NCBI GenBank assembly: GCA_015179025.1
Contig: WHUX01000583.1
Location: 1 to 18,320 of the forward strand
Direction: 5' to 3'
Length of the DNA stretch: 18,320 nucleotides
Origin: Terfezia claveryi
Lineage: Eukaryota; Ascomycota; Pezizomycetes; Pezizales; Pezizaceae
In this document: positions 1-8,408 of the stretch, piece by piece
How the letters are laid out: each line of letters opens with the position of its first letter
How positions within the stretch are numbered: the first letter of the stretch is position 1
Program-made: the position numbers and the translations under genes
The notes under the pieces: generated by a model
The model's database searches: none
What the model was told of the DNA's origin: nothing
What the model saw: the letters and a program-made list of their open reading frames with translations, nothing else

Positions 1-2
1 AC

Positions 3-1535
3 TTAGTTGGAACGATTCTTTTTCACGTTAGCTTTCCCAAGAATAAATGCCCTTCACTATGGCACACATATAATCATGAAGACGCAGTGCTAGTGTATGA
101 CACCACTACGGTCGGGGAGTTTCACCAGATTTTGTTATTTTGTTTAGAACGTACGCAAGGTGCAATTGCGAATCTAACAAAGGCGGTGAAGGAGGAGGGT
201 GGTAGGCAACTGGAAGAAACAGTGATGGTGGAAGCAGAGCACTGGATGACGCTCTTGCATCTTATGGTACATGAGTCGAATGTGTTCCAAATTCATGTGC
301 AAGCACTAGAGGGATTGATTGCCCCGGTTGTCGAGTCTAATGCTTCTGCTGGAGGGAGTATTCGGCCACCCGCCAGTATCGATGGGATTGGTTGCAATCC
401 AGACAACCAAAGCGACGGAGCTCTACTGCACTATCAGATGGGCGTCAACATCTCTAGGCCAGATACCAGTGTAGCTATCCTGGGAGACTCAAACGATGTA
501 GATGCCGATGGGGGATTCTCTGACACTGCAATTGAAATCACTGCCTCTCAACAGGTCTTACGGGCTGTACAACAATCTCTGTGGCTAGCTGTCTCCTACG
601 AACAGGCAATCCTTTCTATTACATCCCGCCGTGCTCTCCCAGAAACACCGATTTCATTAACGCTTTGGGAACCCCCTTTTCATAGTACGAGTGAGCAAAG
701 CAAGCAGATGGCTGATTGGACTGAAGTTATTCGAAATATGTATACATCGGATGGTGATGCCATTGCAACCCCGAATAGGGTAAGAGCTCGCGAGATTAGC
801 GCAGAAGAAGCAATCGACGTACTAAAGGATTATGGTACAAGAAATGGGGGAAGAGCTGCTGTACTCTTTAAACCTAGTATGGAAGGAAGTATCTACCCAT
901 TTCGAGGGTGTTACCACGCAGAAAGCCTAATCGGTATAATGGCATACGGGCAAATGAACGCCAGCCACCACACTACTGTTGGCACACCACAGTCACATTT
1001 AGAGGGCTTCAAAAATACATACAGTACAATTGGCGTCTCTAAACGCTGCTGCCCTGTCTGTACAAAGCTCCTCTCACTCTTGTCGTCTTTCCCTAACTCC
1101 GACAACTCTACAACTCCAACCCCACTTGACGCTCCCGCATACGTACGTCACAGAAGCACAGAACCATTGACTGTGCTGTTGGCCCACCACAACATTTACC
1201 CTACCGCTTTGCCTCCTTCGGTTCCAACCAAGGTAGCAAGCGAGTTAGTAGTGTGGTTGGAGGGGATAGTCAAGCAGATTGTAGACGAAATGGTAAGGAA
1301 TAGGAGGGCTTCTGTGCAGACCTGCAGGAGTGACGATTCAAAGGGGGTGAGTCCAGGAAAGAAAACTAAAAAAGGGAAAAAAAGGAGTAGGCTGGGACAG
1401 GCGAGAAAGGAGGGGTGTGTCAGTGCAGATGGGAAAGCGAAATTTGTGGCGTGGGGTGCCATGATTGAGAGTGACTGTACAGGGCCGATGGCTTCCATGG
1501 AGAATAGTACTGGGGAGAAGAACAAGGTTATTTGA
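3..1535 (+). CDS. OTT_1508-like deaminase-fold protein, 5'-partial
   Basis: This frame is open from the left edge to a TGA at 1533-1535 (about 510 codons). The first in-frame start-like codon is a GTG at 87, so the true start or an upstream exon probably lies outside the window; a CAG just before 87 could also be a splice acceptor. The C-terminal half carries a cytidine-deaminase-type zinc site. A CYHAES motif holds the zinc His (codon 915) and catalytic Glu (codon 921), and a CCPVC motif (1047-1061) supplies the Cys pair at 1050 and 1059. The segment between them and the phrase IGVSKRCCPVC resemble the fungal OTT_1508-like deaminase family, which is thought to derive from bacterial nucleic-acid deaminases. 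The N-terminal ~270 residues look helical and I do not recognise them. The tail is Lys/Arg-rich (GKKTKKGKKRSR near 1356-1392), suggesting a nuclear localisation signal. No break is visible. Substrate unknown. Confidence 0.75.
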   Translation, partial: LVGTILFHVSFPKNKCPSLWHTYNHEDAVLVYDTTTVGEFHQILLFCLERTQGAIANLTKAVKEEGGRQLEETVMVEAEHWMTLLHLMVHESNVFQIHVQALEGLIAPVVESNASAGGSIRPPASIDGIGCNPDNQSDGALLHYQMGVNISRPDTSVAILGDSNDVDADGGFSDTAIEITASQQVLRAVQQSLWLAVSYEQAILSITSRRALPETPISLTLWEPPFHSTSEQSKQMADWTEVIRNMYTSDGDAIATPNRVRAREISAEEAIDVLKDYGTRNGGRAAVLFKPSMEGSIYPFRGCYHAESLIGIMAYGQMNASHHTTVGTPQSHLEGFKNTYSTIGVSKRCCPVCTKLLSLLSSFPNSDNSTTPTPLDAPAYVRHRSTEPLTVLLAHHNIYPTALPPSVPTKVASELVVWLEGIVKQIVDEMVRNRRASVQTCRSDDSKGVSPGKKTKKGKKRSRLGQARKEGCVSADGKAKFVAWGAMIESDCTGPMASMENSTGEKNKVI

Positions 1536-1774
1536 TGACCGTTGTAGGTTACGAGGCTGATTATATATTAATTGGGAGTTGCATATCTATGCGAATTCTA
1601 GTTTGGCGTGCGAAGTTAGGCGTATGAGTGAAGTTCCAACAATTTTTGTTTATACGGCAATTTCCTTAATAAAGAAAACCCAGAAAATGCGAAAAAAAAA
1701 TCTTTCGAACCCCCATTTCTTCAGCTTTGTTCCTACAGCATCCCAAGAGATTTCAGATTATCTCCAGAAAAAAA
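1536..1774. other. Intergenic sequence between deaminase gene and LINE relic
   Basis: AT-rich sequence follows the deaminase stop codon, with A-runs at about 1690-1699 and 1769-1778. It may hold the 3' UTR of the deaminase gene. The 80-codon frame across it overlaps the LINE relic in the wrong frame and has no recognisable motif. Confidence 0.4.
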
Positions 1775-1820
1775 AAACCCACCAGCTCTACAGCACAGTG
1801 CGTGTGGAGAGGCGAGCGTA

Positions 1821-1967
1821 GTGGACCTGGGGAGCGCGGTCCTGGAAATTAGGGACAGGCAAGAGGCTTTGGGGGTGGGGTCTGTTAGGCTGGGCTGGGT
1901 AAAGGCGCATGTCAGCATACCCGGTACTGAGCGACCAGATGCATTGGCAAAAGCGGGGGCAGGGTAG
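1821..1967 (+). pseudogene. LINE RNase H domain, C-terminal fragment
   Basis: This 48-codon frame ends in TAG and matches the end of an RNase H fold as found in fungal LINE polyproteins. The hydrophobic strand SVRLGWVKAHV is followed by the His-containing loop and an Asp (PDALAKAGA) in the usual place for the last catalytic acid. The usual Asn/Glu in the ERADALAK-type motif is changed to ERPDALAK. The earlier catalytic Asp and Glu strands are missing or scrambled. Confidence 0.75.
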
Positions 1968-2199
1968 AAACCTGAAATGGGTGGTAAATATTGAGAAACG
2001 TCAATATCTACTAGGGCCAGGTGCGGAAACCTTGTGCAAGGTGAAAGCCCACGTGGGGATATATGGAAAATGAGAAGGCGGAGGCAGCAGCAAAAAAAGG
2101 GGGCGGAAAGGAGGATAGGCTGCACTCTTGCGACCGAGGGGGGCTGAAACAGGGCTGGGCGAGGAAGAGGAGGGCGGAAAGGGAGGTTTCGGGGACGTA

Positions 2200-2239
2200 G
2201 TCTGGTTGGCACAACACGAGGGAGTTGTGACAACCAGAC
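2200..2239. repeat. Hairpin-forming inverted repeat inside the LINE relic
   Basis: GTCTGGTTG at 2200-2208 is the exact complement of CAACCAGAC at 2231-2239. Inside it, CACAAC (2210-2215) pairs with GTTGTG (2224-2229) around an 8-base loop, with a single unpaired base on each side between the two stems. The result is a 15-bp interrupted stem. Confidence 0.7.
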
Positions 2240-2751
2240 TAGCAGGGACAGGGAAGGGGAGAGTCCTAAGGTGGAATAAGAAGGCCCTGCGGAATTACAC
2301 CCAATGCCGGACTGGGAAGAGGTGACTGGGTTGGTGGAGGCACACCCTGGATGAGTCCGAAGACCCATCATGTGCGGAGTGTGACCAGATAGAGACGAGC
2401 AAACATGTTGCGCTGGTCTGTCTCCCCAGTGCCGGATTGGAAGGAGGTGGAGCAGGTAGACATTAGGAAGGTGTGGTTGAGGAGGAAGAAGGATGGGGAC
2501 AAGGAGATCGTGGTGGATCTTGTTGAAGATTTCTTCACAAGGCTGAACCTCTAGGCTACTGTCTGGTGGAAGGGCGGTAGGCCGTGGTGGTGGAGTAAAT
2601 GTAGAGATATTCTGCCCGTTGTACCGTGGGTGTACCTAATCTTAGTGAACGGGACCGCCGCATGACCCGAGGTCGAATCGGCGTATAGACTTATTAAAAA
2701 ATAAAAAGAAAGGCTCCATAGATATATGACTTCAAAAAAAAAAAAAAAAAA

Positions 2752-3522
2752 GGGGGCTGATTTCTAGGGCAATTTAGACATAGTGATTGGGGTAGTGCTG
2801 ATTTCACGACTAATTCACACTAATTCTACGGAAAATTCAGTCTGGTGGTGATTTTAGCCAGAAGAAGGCGGGCATGGAGGGTCGGGGTTGATGGCAACAT
2901 TTAATATGGTGCGATTGAGCATGGCTGGATTCAATAATGCAATGAACTCTTTTCAGGAGCTCATACTACCAATTGCCGTTTAGCAATGTTTAATAAATTA
3001 ATAAACACTTCATTTCCAGCCAATTTAACATAGCACGATTGAGATTGAACATTGTGAACATGAATATAGGCAGGCAGGATGTGGCACAGCGAGTTTGAAT
3101 ATGCGCATGGCCATATCACGCAGAGGCGCAGCGTACGATTTCCTAATATGACTATTACTTCTCTACCCGAGGCTTGTGCCAACCAGACTAACTATTACTA
3201 GTACAGGTGCGTCATTGATCGAGACTAGTGCGTCATGGTAGTCTTGTGGTTGCAGGTAAACTAAGTTACCTAGCACGTGCTGACATGATTATTCCATTCA
3301 CATGCAGTACTGATTTCTTATGACCTCATGTGACTCATGTTCATCTTCTCGTTTTGGTTCTATGCGTTCACTTGGACGTCATTCTGATTTATTCGCAGTA
3401 GGTGTGGATGGCGCCCACTTATGTGTATATAGCAGACTGCAGATTCCCATAAGATCGCCATCACAGCCGAACTTATAATCTCATGCCCAGACCCGAGCGT
3501 ATATATCACATACTCTGTGCTG
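2752..3522. other. Intergenic and likely promoter region upstream of the HNH-like gene
   Basis: No gene is supported here. Visible items are a pair of GTGCGTCAT motifs at 3207-3215 and 3228-3236, a GACGTCA at about 3376 (both resemble bZIP/CREB-type sites), a CACGTG near 3275, and TATATA-type boxes at about 3424 and 3500. All are plausible promoter elements for the gene starting at 3523, but short motifs like these occur by chance. The 73-codon minus-strand frame at 2961-3182 has no recognisable feature. Confidence 0.35.
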
Positions 3523-5094
3523 ATGCAGCGCCCTCACCCAAACTACCCACCCCTTCTCCCTCGCGCGGCACTCGTCGGACCTCTGCGTCCGTACCCGATA
3601 TCGTGGCGTAATGAAATCACGGAAAGGTTACAAGCTGGCTGTGGTACTCCGATCTCCCGGGCGTTCCTTGAGTTGTGTAATCTCAACCTTCTCGAATATG
3701 CCCCTTTGGATGACAGAAACCATATTCGGAGGTCGTTGCAAAATAGTACCGATCGGCAAATCACGGCACTATCACAAAGCCTTACAGTTGCTCTACGAGA
3801 ATGTAGGTGTTATTGTGAAGAGAATATTCCAAATCATGTGTTTATGTGATGGTTCTATTAACAATGATACATAGATCTGACTATAGGTGGACGAATAAAC
3901 TCAAGCGCAGCCGCAAGCACTGTCGGGGCACCTACTCCACCTATAGGGGGCCGGGGCTCACCGCTGGCAGGCAACACTACCACTCAATCCGCCACGGCGT
4001 ATGTACTAATGCATTTCCCCCAATCATTTGCCTACATTAGTCTAGCTAGGAACTTCGCACTGTCGTTGCTAACGACGGATATCTATAGGCGAGACACAGA
4101 GACAACGAATGCTGTATTCTCTCCCACAGGCTGGACCCGGAAGTAGGACATATATTCCCTTTTTCGTCAGGGCAAGGACCCTGCTCACTTCGAGAGCCAA
4201 AGTCCGATATCTTCCAATTGCTCACTTACCTCGCTGGACCTTCCGTGGTAGAGAATGTGACAAATTACCTGCTTCAAGTCCCAATGGGGCAGGAGAGGTC
4301 TGGACAAACTCAGATAAACCGCCTAGAGAATCTCCTCTGTCTTAGTCCGGACCACCATGAGGAGTTTGGCCTTGGATTTTTCGTACTAGAGCCCGTTGGT
4401 GACCCTCTGGCGGGTTTGGACCTGAATGGTCAATTAAGTGAGTATGAGGTTAGGTTTTCGTGGGTGCCTCAATATCGGTCTCGATTACCTGGTGAGTCGT
4501 GCTTTTGTAACGGACACAGTCCCGATTCTAATAAAAGATTGTGATACAGTTCCTGCAGATGATGAAGCTCAGCACGATTTTGAGAATGATCATGGGGCTG
4601 ATAGGGACGGGGCTGGGGAAGGCGATGATCAGGGAGACGAAGAGCTAGTTGTGCTGCAAGACGAAGGTGACTGGGACTTGACACAAGTTCTCGATCCCGG
4701 GGTGCCTATGGAAGAAGGAAGGGATCCAACACTGGTTAACAGGGCGGTTTGGAGATGTCCGCGAGTCATCCTTCGCTCAGGATTACCGGTACGCCTGCAA
4801 AGTAGAAGGGCACCAGTCACGGTTGAAACCGGCTTTACTTTTAGTTTGACAACCCCTGACCCTGTCAATCACCCCCTTCCCCATCCCGACCTCCTCAGCT
4901 TACATGCGGCTCTCATGCGAGTTGCCCGTGCCGCTGGAGCAACGGCAATTGAGGAAGACGAGTTCTTTTGGTCTGATGAAGAAGACCTTGAGCAGGAGAG
5001 GGACGGAAGAAGTACAGTTGAGCATTTATCTTATCTTCTAAGGAGATTTCTAGAAGGAACCGTGCCAGCAGAGAATTACAGGAGAGATTTCTAG
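3523..5094 (+). CDS. Fungal HNH-nuclease-like protein, four exons, integrity uncertain
   Basis: My model is exons 3523-3802, 3887-3998, 4130-4491 and 4559-5094 (429 codons plus stop). The introns are 84, 131 and 67 bp: GTAGGT...CTGAC...TAG, GTATGT...CTAAC...CACAG and GTGAGT...CTAAT...CAG. Frame is kept across all junctions. Exon 3 carries HNH-type signatures: GHIFPF at 4146-4163 (the usual A/G-H-I-x-P) and LENLLCLSPDHHEEF at 4323-4367 (the Asn, then H..F), as in fungal HNH endonuclease-domain proteins. Exon 4 has a strongly acidic stretch and then TGFTFSLTTPDPVNHPLP and an HAALMRVARAAGA helix, typical of the end of this family. The segment that would hold the first metal-site part, RDTETTNAVFSPTG (4090-4131), lacks the usual Cys and is skipped by the frame-preserving acceptor; keeping it shifts the frame by one base. 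The gene may be decaying or spliced alternatively. Its cellular role in fungi is unknown. Confidence 0.65.
3803..3886 (+). other. Predicted intron 1 of the HNH-like gene (84 bp)
   Basis: A GTAGGT donor at 3803 and a CTGACTATAG end (branch-like CTGAC at 3877-3881, acceptor AG at 3885-3886) fit fungal introns. Removing it bypasses in-frame stops at 3847 and beyond and joins two open stretches of the same frame. The branch site is very close to the acceptor, which is the weak point. Confidence 0.6.
3999..4129 (+). other. Predicted intron 2 with two competing acceptors
   Basis: The strong donor GTATGT lies at 3999. CTAAC at 4069-4073 is an ideal branch site for the acceptor AG at 4087-4088 (90-bp intron). 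A second acceptor, CCCACAG, ends at 4129 (131-bp intron). The proximal choice keeps the VFSPTG motif but then runs out of frame at about 4130. The distal choice restores the frame leading into GHIFPF. Confidence 0.55.
4492..4558 (+). other. Predicted intron 3 of the HNH-like gene (67 bp)
   Basis: The consensus donor GTGAGT is at 4492, a CTAAT branch-like site at 4528-4532, and acceptor AGs end at 4549 and 4558. The two acceptors are 9 bases apart and both keep the frame, so isoforms differing by three residues are possible. Confidence 0.65.
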
Positions 5095-6239
5095 GAGGTT
5101 CAAGTCACTGCCTTGCAGAAGAAGGTTATGTACGTAGTTGCAGGGATTTGGATGTTTTAATCATCTATTAATTCTTCTAGCCTACCCTGGACTGTGAACA
5201 CCACTACAATGTATTCAAAAGATGGTGAAGTAGTATGAACAGTTACATCAAATTGAGGTTTTCGCTATTGGTGATATTGTCAGTATGCAATATGTGGACA
5301 AGACAGACATGGTACTGATGACTGACAGCTCTATGGTCTTGTTCCTGTCCCGAAGTGCTACTAATCGCAAAATCATGCTTTATTAACTACATATGGCTTA
5401 TTAAATTGGCGTTATCCAACCCGTGATCAGCTACACATTCTAGACTTATCAGGTGCACCCAATATTAAAATTCTAAAGGGATTTAATACTTCTACTTCTT
5501 AGTGTGCAAAACCTGATATTGCACCACAATATATTTCACTTCGAGAAGTTTCTCGCCGTACTACTCTTAGTTTATATTGCAAAGTGTGTTTTCCACATTC
5601 TTCATGGCACCCATCATATAGCTGCCTGCATAGGCGAGGCACAGTCGCAATCGGACTTGGAAGCGGAACTGGAGGAGTCTACTGCAATGTATGGTTCTAT
5701 CCCGAAGTCATCCTGTACCGTTTATACAATCTAAATCCCGAGGTCTGGATATTTGTATATATCGGTTCTATTAAAACGAACATCCAATACACCCGGATAT
5801 TGCTGTTGTGCCATCCGCTGTCCGGCAACACCTCTATCACCACAACGACAATATTCAGCTGAAATTGTGCATAGGCAAGCACCTTACGTTCGCACGTACG
5901 CAAGTAATTTTACGTATGTCGGGTTGAGTCACTCTGTAGTTGCCACCGATTGAAAGGATATCAATCGTCCTATATAAATCAGAGAAGATGATGCATTTTT
6001 CGGGCTCCTGCACAGACAAATGGCGGACAGAGGCAGCTTTTAAACACTGGTCCCCAACTGACTGACATCCCCCGCCAAAAAAAAAAATTCACCTACGAGT
6101 ATTTTTGGGGAGGGTCTCCCTGTTTCAGTTTTTCTATTATTTACAGACAGATGGCGGGCATTGAGACGGGAGGAGAGGACGCGAGATACTTCTTTCATCG
6201 CTTACACTTTTCCTCCTTTTATCGTTTACAGTTCTCTTC
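5095..6239. other. Gene-poor stretch, no supported gene
   Basis: Short overlapping frames at 5504-5734 and 5584-5862 read the same bases in two frames, and neither has an ATG start with a recognisable domain. There is a small hairpin GATTGA/TCAATC at about 5950-5968. An imperfect direct repeat of 17 bases (ACAGACAAATGGCGGAC-like) lies at 6012-6028 and 6143-6159 and brackets a C-rich/A-run patch. Nothing else is identifiable. Confidence 0.4.
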
Positions 6240-6411
6240 TATTTAGTCTTTCACCTCAACTTGTACATATCGCTGGACTCGGCAGATTAACTTGCCCAGT
6301 TTTTAATCCTCCTGGGCTTCTGGATGGTCCCCTCCTTGGGACTGAATAGGAAGAAGTAAGGAGTATTTAAAAATAAAAAAATTAGAAAAAAAGTAAAAAT
6401 TAAAAAAAAAA
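6240..6411 (+). mobile_element. LINE 3'-tail relic with A-rich end
   Basis: The segment GGGCTTCTGGATGGTCCC followed by GGAGTATTTAAAAATAAAAA matches, in order and spacing, the tail-like sequences at 7214-7290 (minus) and 17356-17437 (minus). It shares GGCAGATTAACTTG with the first of these. It ends in an A-rich run up to 6411, the expected end of a retroposed copy. The left boundary is approximate. No coding part is present. Confidence 0.5.
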
Positions 6412-6479
6412 GTGGTTGCAACCGACCGGTATCCGCAATCCTTGTATTTTCTCTGAATAACACATCCTGTGTGTTGGCT

Positions 6480-6515
6480 TACCGCATCCACTGGTGAATA
6501 ACGATCCTTGTCAGT
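6480..6515 (+). repeat. Left arm of a perfect 36-bp inverted repeat
   Basis: This 36-base segment (beginning TACCGCATCCACTGG, ending GATCCTTGTCAGT) is the exact reverse complement of 6638-6673. The 122-base spacer adds a further weaker match: TTAAAGACATAGGT at 6527-6540 against ACCCTTGTCTTTAA at 6624-6637. The arms could be terminal repeats of a small transposon or a recent inverted duplication. Confidence 0.9.
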
Positions 6516-6637
6516 AGTCTGGTTGTTTAAAGACATAGGTAGCATTAGTGCACTTTCTCAATAAACTGGGAACCGTTATACCGTACCATTGCGCTTGGAT
6601 ATCACCTTTACTGTATAAGCTCGACCCTTGTCTTTAA

Positions 6638-6673
6638 ACTGACAAGGATCGTTATTCACCAGTGGATGCGGTA
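6638..6673 (-). repeat. Right arm of the perfect 36-bp inverted repeat
   Basis: This segment is the exact reverse complement of 6480-6515. The bases just outside the arms (GGCT on the left, CCCT on the right) do not form a target-site duplication. Confidence 0.9.
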
Positions 6674-7213
6674 CCCTGAATTTCTCTGTATATAGACAAC
6701 ACTCCGGACCTATATTATTTTAGTGAATTAAGCAAGTCTTCACTCCGCATCGTTCGCTTTTCCAAAAGTGCACTCTGCAACTCTTGCCCAGTCCGCGTAC
6801 CTAGAGTATGCATATAGCCATCAATCGCTCTGCACCCGTGTTGCCTCGCTAGCACCTTCGCTGCCTAACAAGATATTCCAACATATCTTTGGTCAGGTTA
6901 CACTGAGGCAAGGCCGCCGGGGGGGGGGTAGAGATTATGAGGGGAAACTCCGCGAGGGAGCCAGTAATGTTATGTCTGCTAATGAATTGTATGCTATATA
7001 ACTATATAATGATCATACTATGATCTATAGTATGCTAAATGAAGTAAAGAGAAGTTTGAATATTCACTTAGGTGTCTGTAGTGAAGAGTAATTGCTTGTG
7101 TCTGTCTGTCCTCTGGAGGGGGGATGGATGTCCTTATATAGTCTTCCAAGCGCTGTCCTTTGACTACGAACCACGCTAAAGGAAAACATAACATGTTTGT
7201 TTGAACGAGAATA
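6674..7213. other. Gene-poor stretch, no supported gene
   Basis: This stretch holds a G-run of nine or ten bases near 6919-6928 and AT-rich sequence around 6985-7060. The 77-codon frame at 6768-7001 begins with ATG but has no recognisable motif and is within the length expected by chance. Confidence 0.4.
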
Positions 7214-7290
7214 CTAAATCGTCGGGACCCTGACGAGCCACCCAGAAGCCCGTGGATTCAGGACGAGACAAGTTAATCTGCCAAGTCGAC
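7214..7290 (-). mobile_element. LINE 3'-tail relic, minus strand
   Basis: Read on the minus strand, GGCAGATTAACTTG and then CGGGCTTCTGGGTGGCTC follow the same order as the tail relic at 6240-6411. The second part also matches the tail at 17356-17437. The poly-A is lost, so the copy is old or truncated. Confidence 0.45.
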
Positions 7291-7390
7291 AAGGATAAAT
7301 ACACATAACAATAGGAGACTCGTGAATGGGATACTCCGTGCTGTCATTAACCGGCAGTGCCGGATGAACCCGAGGGCCCTGACTGGAGCC

Positions 7391-7560
7391 CCGAAAGAAA
7401 ACCCTCACCCAAGAACTCTTGCAGGTGGAAAAATAAAGACACTCGCAGGTGGAAAGCTCAATAATACTCGTAAGTGGAAAAAAAACCCTACTTTTATCTC
7501 AATCCCAAATTCTCGGCTGAAAGAAAACCCCTCCCCCGAATGCCTCGCCGGTGGAAAAAC
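7391..7560. repeat. Patch of short direct repeats built on GCAGGTGGAAA
   Basis: A ~43-base unit (GAAAGAAAACCC..., ending GGTGGAAAAA) occurs at 7391-7433 and again, diverged, at 7517-7560. Between them, shorter copies of the last part (CTCGCAGGTGGAAA-like) lie at 7441-7455 and 7466-7480. In one plus-strand frame the repeats read LAGGK three times. The spacing is irregular, so this is not a CRISPR array. Confidence 0.65.
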
Positions 7561-8288
7561 TCGTCTATGAATTTAAGATTGTACATGGATGCTGGAGGGC
7601 GATCCGTATTGGTAGAAACGCTGTTGGTCGTCGGCTTCTGTGCTGGGGGCACCGGAGGCAGGCAGTTTCGTTTCTTCTAACACCCATGAATGCATGAACG
7701 GATATACTTGCCTAACCGTTTATCCTACTCACTAGCCAGCAGTAATCGCAGTAGCATAGCAATAATTGCAGCACGAGATTCAGTGGAATATAATAAGAGA
7801 TGTGTAGAGTTAAGTGCTAGCAGTCTAGCTGATGGGATTTGAGACCATTCCTTGCTTGCATTTGATCGTTGGTTCCAGAGGTTTTGGTTGTTGCAGGGGT
7901 GCCAGGTTTGCATTTATTTTTTCTGTAATATTGTTATAAAAAAATGGACACTTAGTAGGAAAATTTAAGCACTAGGTAGCCGGGGTATTTACTTAGTACC
8001 AGTGGATTATTAGCAACTGATGATTCAATGCTGATGTCTCTTGGGTCTGACGTTAATTATAAGAAGGCTTATTTAACTTCTGCTACAATCAATTCTACAA
8101 CCTTTCCTATAATCTATTCTACGACCAATTGAGCTGAAAGCATTAGAAACTCTTACAATATATAAACGAACATGGATTCAACCCAATAGCAGTCATTCTA
8201 CAGAAAACAATGCCGAATTGAGGGTACACAAACAGCTAAAGCGGTCGGTAAGATAAAGGACATTGTGAGAGTACATAGGGGTGGTTGA
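7561..8288. other. Gene-poor stretch, no supported gene
   Basis: No domain, splice-defined gene or RNA gene could be recognised. The short frames at 7725-7913 (minus) and 7474-7680 (plus) are of chance length. Confidence 0.4.
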
Positions 8289-8408
8289 AGGGGATGTTTA
8301 GGGCATATTTGGTAGTTGGAGGCGATGTTGAGCGTATTAATTCGTCAGAGAGGATGTTTAGGGGTATTCGGGAGCTGGAGGGGATGTTGGGAATCTTTCG
8401 AGAATCTG
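8289..8408. repeat. Imperfect 30-bp minisatellite, about four units
   Basis: AGGGGATGTT or close variants recur at 8289, 8320, 8349 and 8379, giving unit lengths of 31, 29 and 30 bases. Units 1 and 3 are most alike: GATGTTTAGGG, then a T-rich part, then GNAGYTGG. GGGTATCC motifs at about 8412 and 8435 may be further decayed units. On the minus strand the units are read in one frame with recurring N-I-P/L-N-I-L type peptides, probably a by-product of a period divisible by three. Confidence 0.7.

Larger units (their letters stand above)
1775..2751 (+). mobile_element. 3' end of a degraded Tad-like non-LTR retrotransposon (LINE)
   Basis: Three in-order protein remnants lie on the plus strand in shifting frames. 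The first is the C-terminal part of an RNase H domain (1821-1967) with WVKAH at 1896 and IPGTERPDALAKAGA after it, typical of fungal Tad-clade LINEs. The second is NYTQCRTGK near 2293-2321. The third is a Cys/His finger with Cys codons at 2371 and 2380, His at 2404 and Cys at 2419. The last coding piece ends EIVVDLVEDFFTRLNL before a TAG at about 2552. A ~180-bp untranslated tail leads to an 18-A run at 2734-2751, the expected LINE 3' end. Several frameshifts and a stop directly after the RNase H show it is dead. Endonuclease and reverse transcriptase parts are absent, so the copy is 5'-truncated. I could not find a target-site duplication. Confidence 0.8.

Noticed and set aside
911..1525. Minus-strand frames at 911-1105 and 1196-1525
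   Set aside because: They are shadows of the deaminase gene, whose zinc motifs lie on the plus strand.
1733..2371. 212-codon minus-strand frame
   Set aside because: It is antisense to the LINE relic, whose RNase H and Cys/His motifs are on the plus strand. It has no motif of its own.
3611..4345. Separate short genes at 3611-3874, 3846-4040 and 4109-4345
   Set aside because: They are other-frame readings of the exons and introns of the spliced HNH-like gene.
5504..5862. Overlapping frames with a hydrophobic segment (5504-5734) and a Gly-rich segment (5584-5862)
   Set aside because: They share bases in two frames, lack good ATG starts and match no family. The length is within chance.
7391..7560. 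Possible CRISPR array
   Set aside because: Unit spacing and length are irregular, there are no cas genes, and the genome is eukaryotic.
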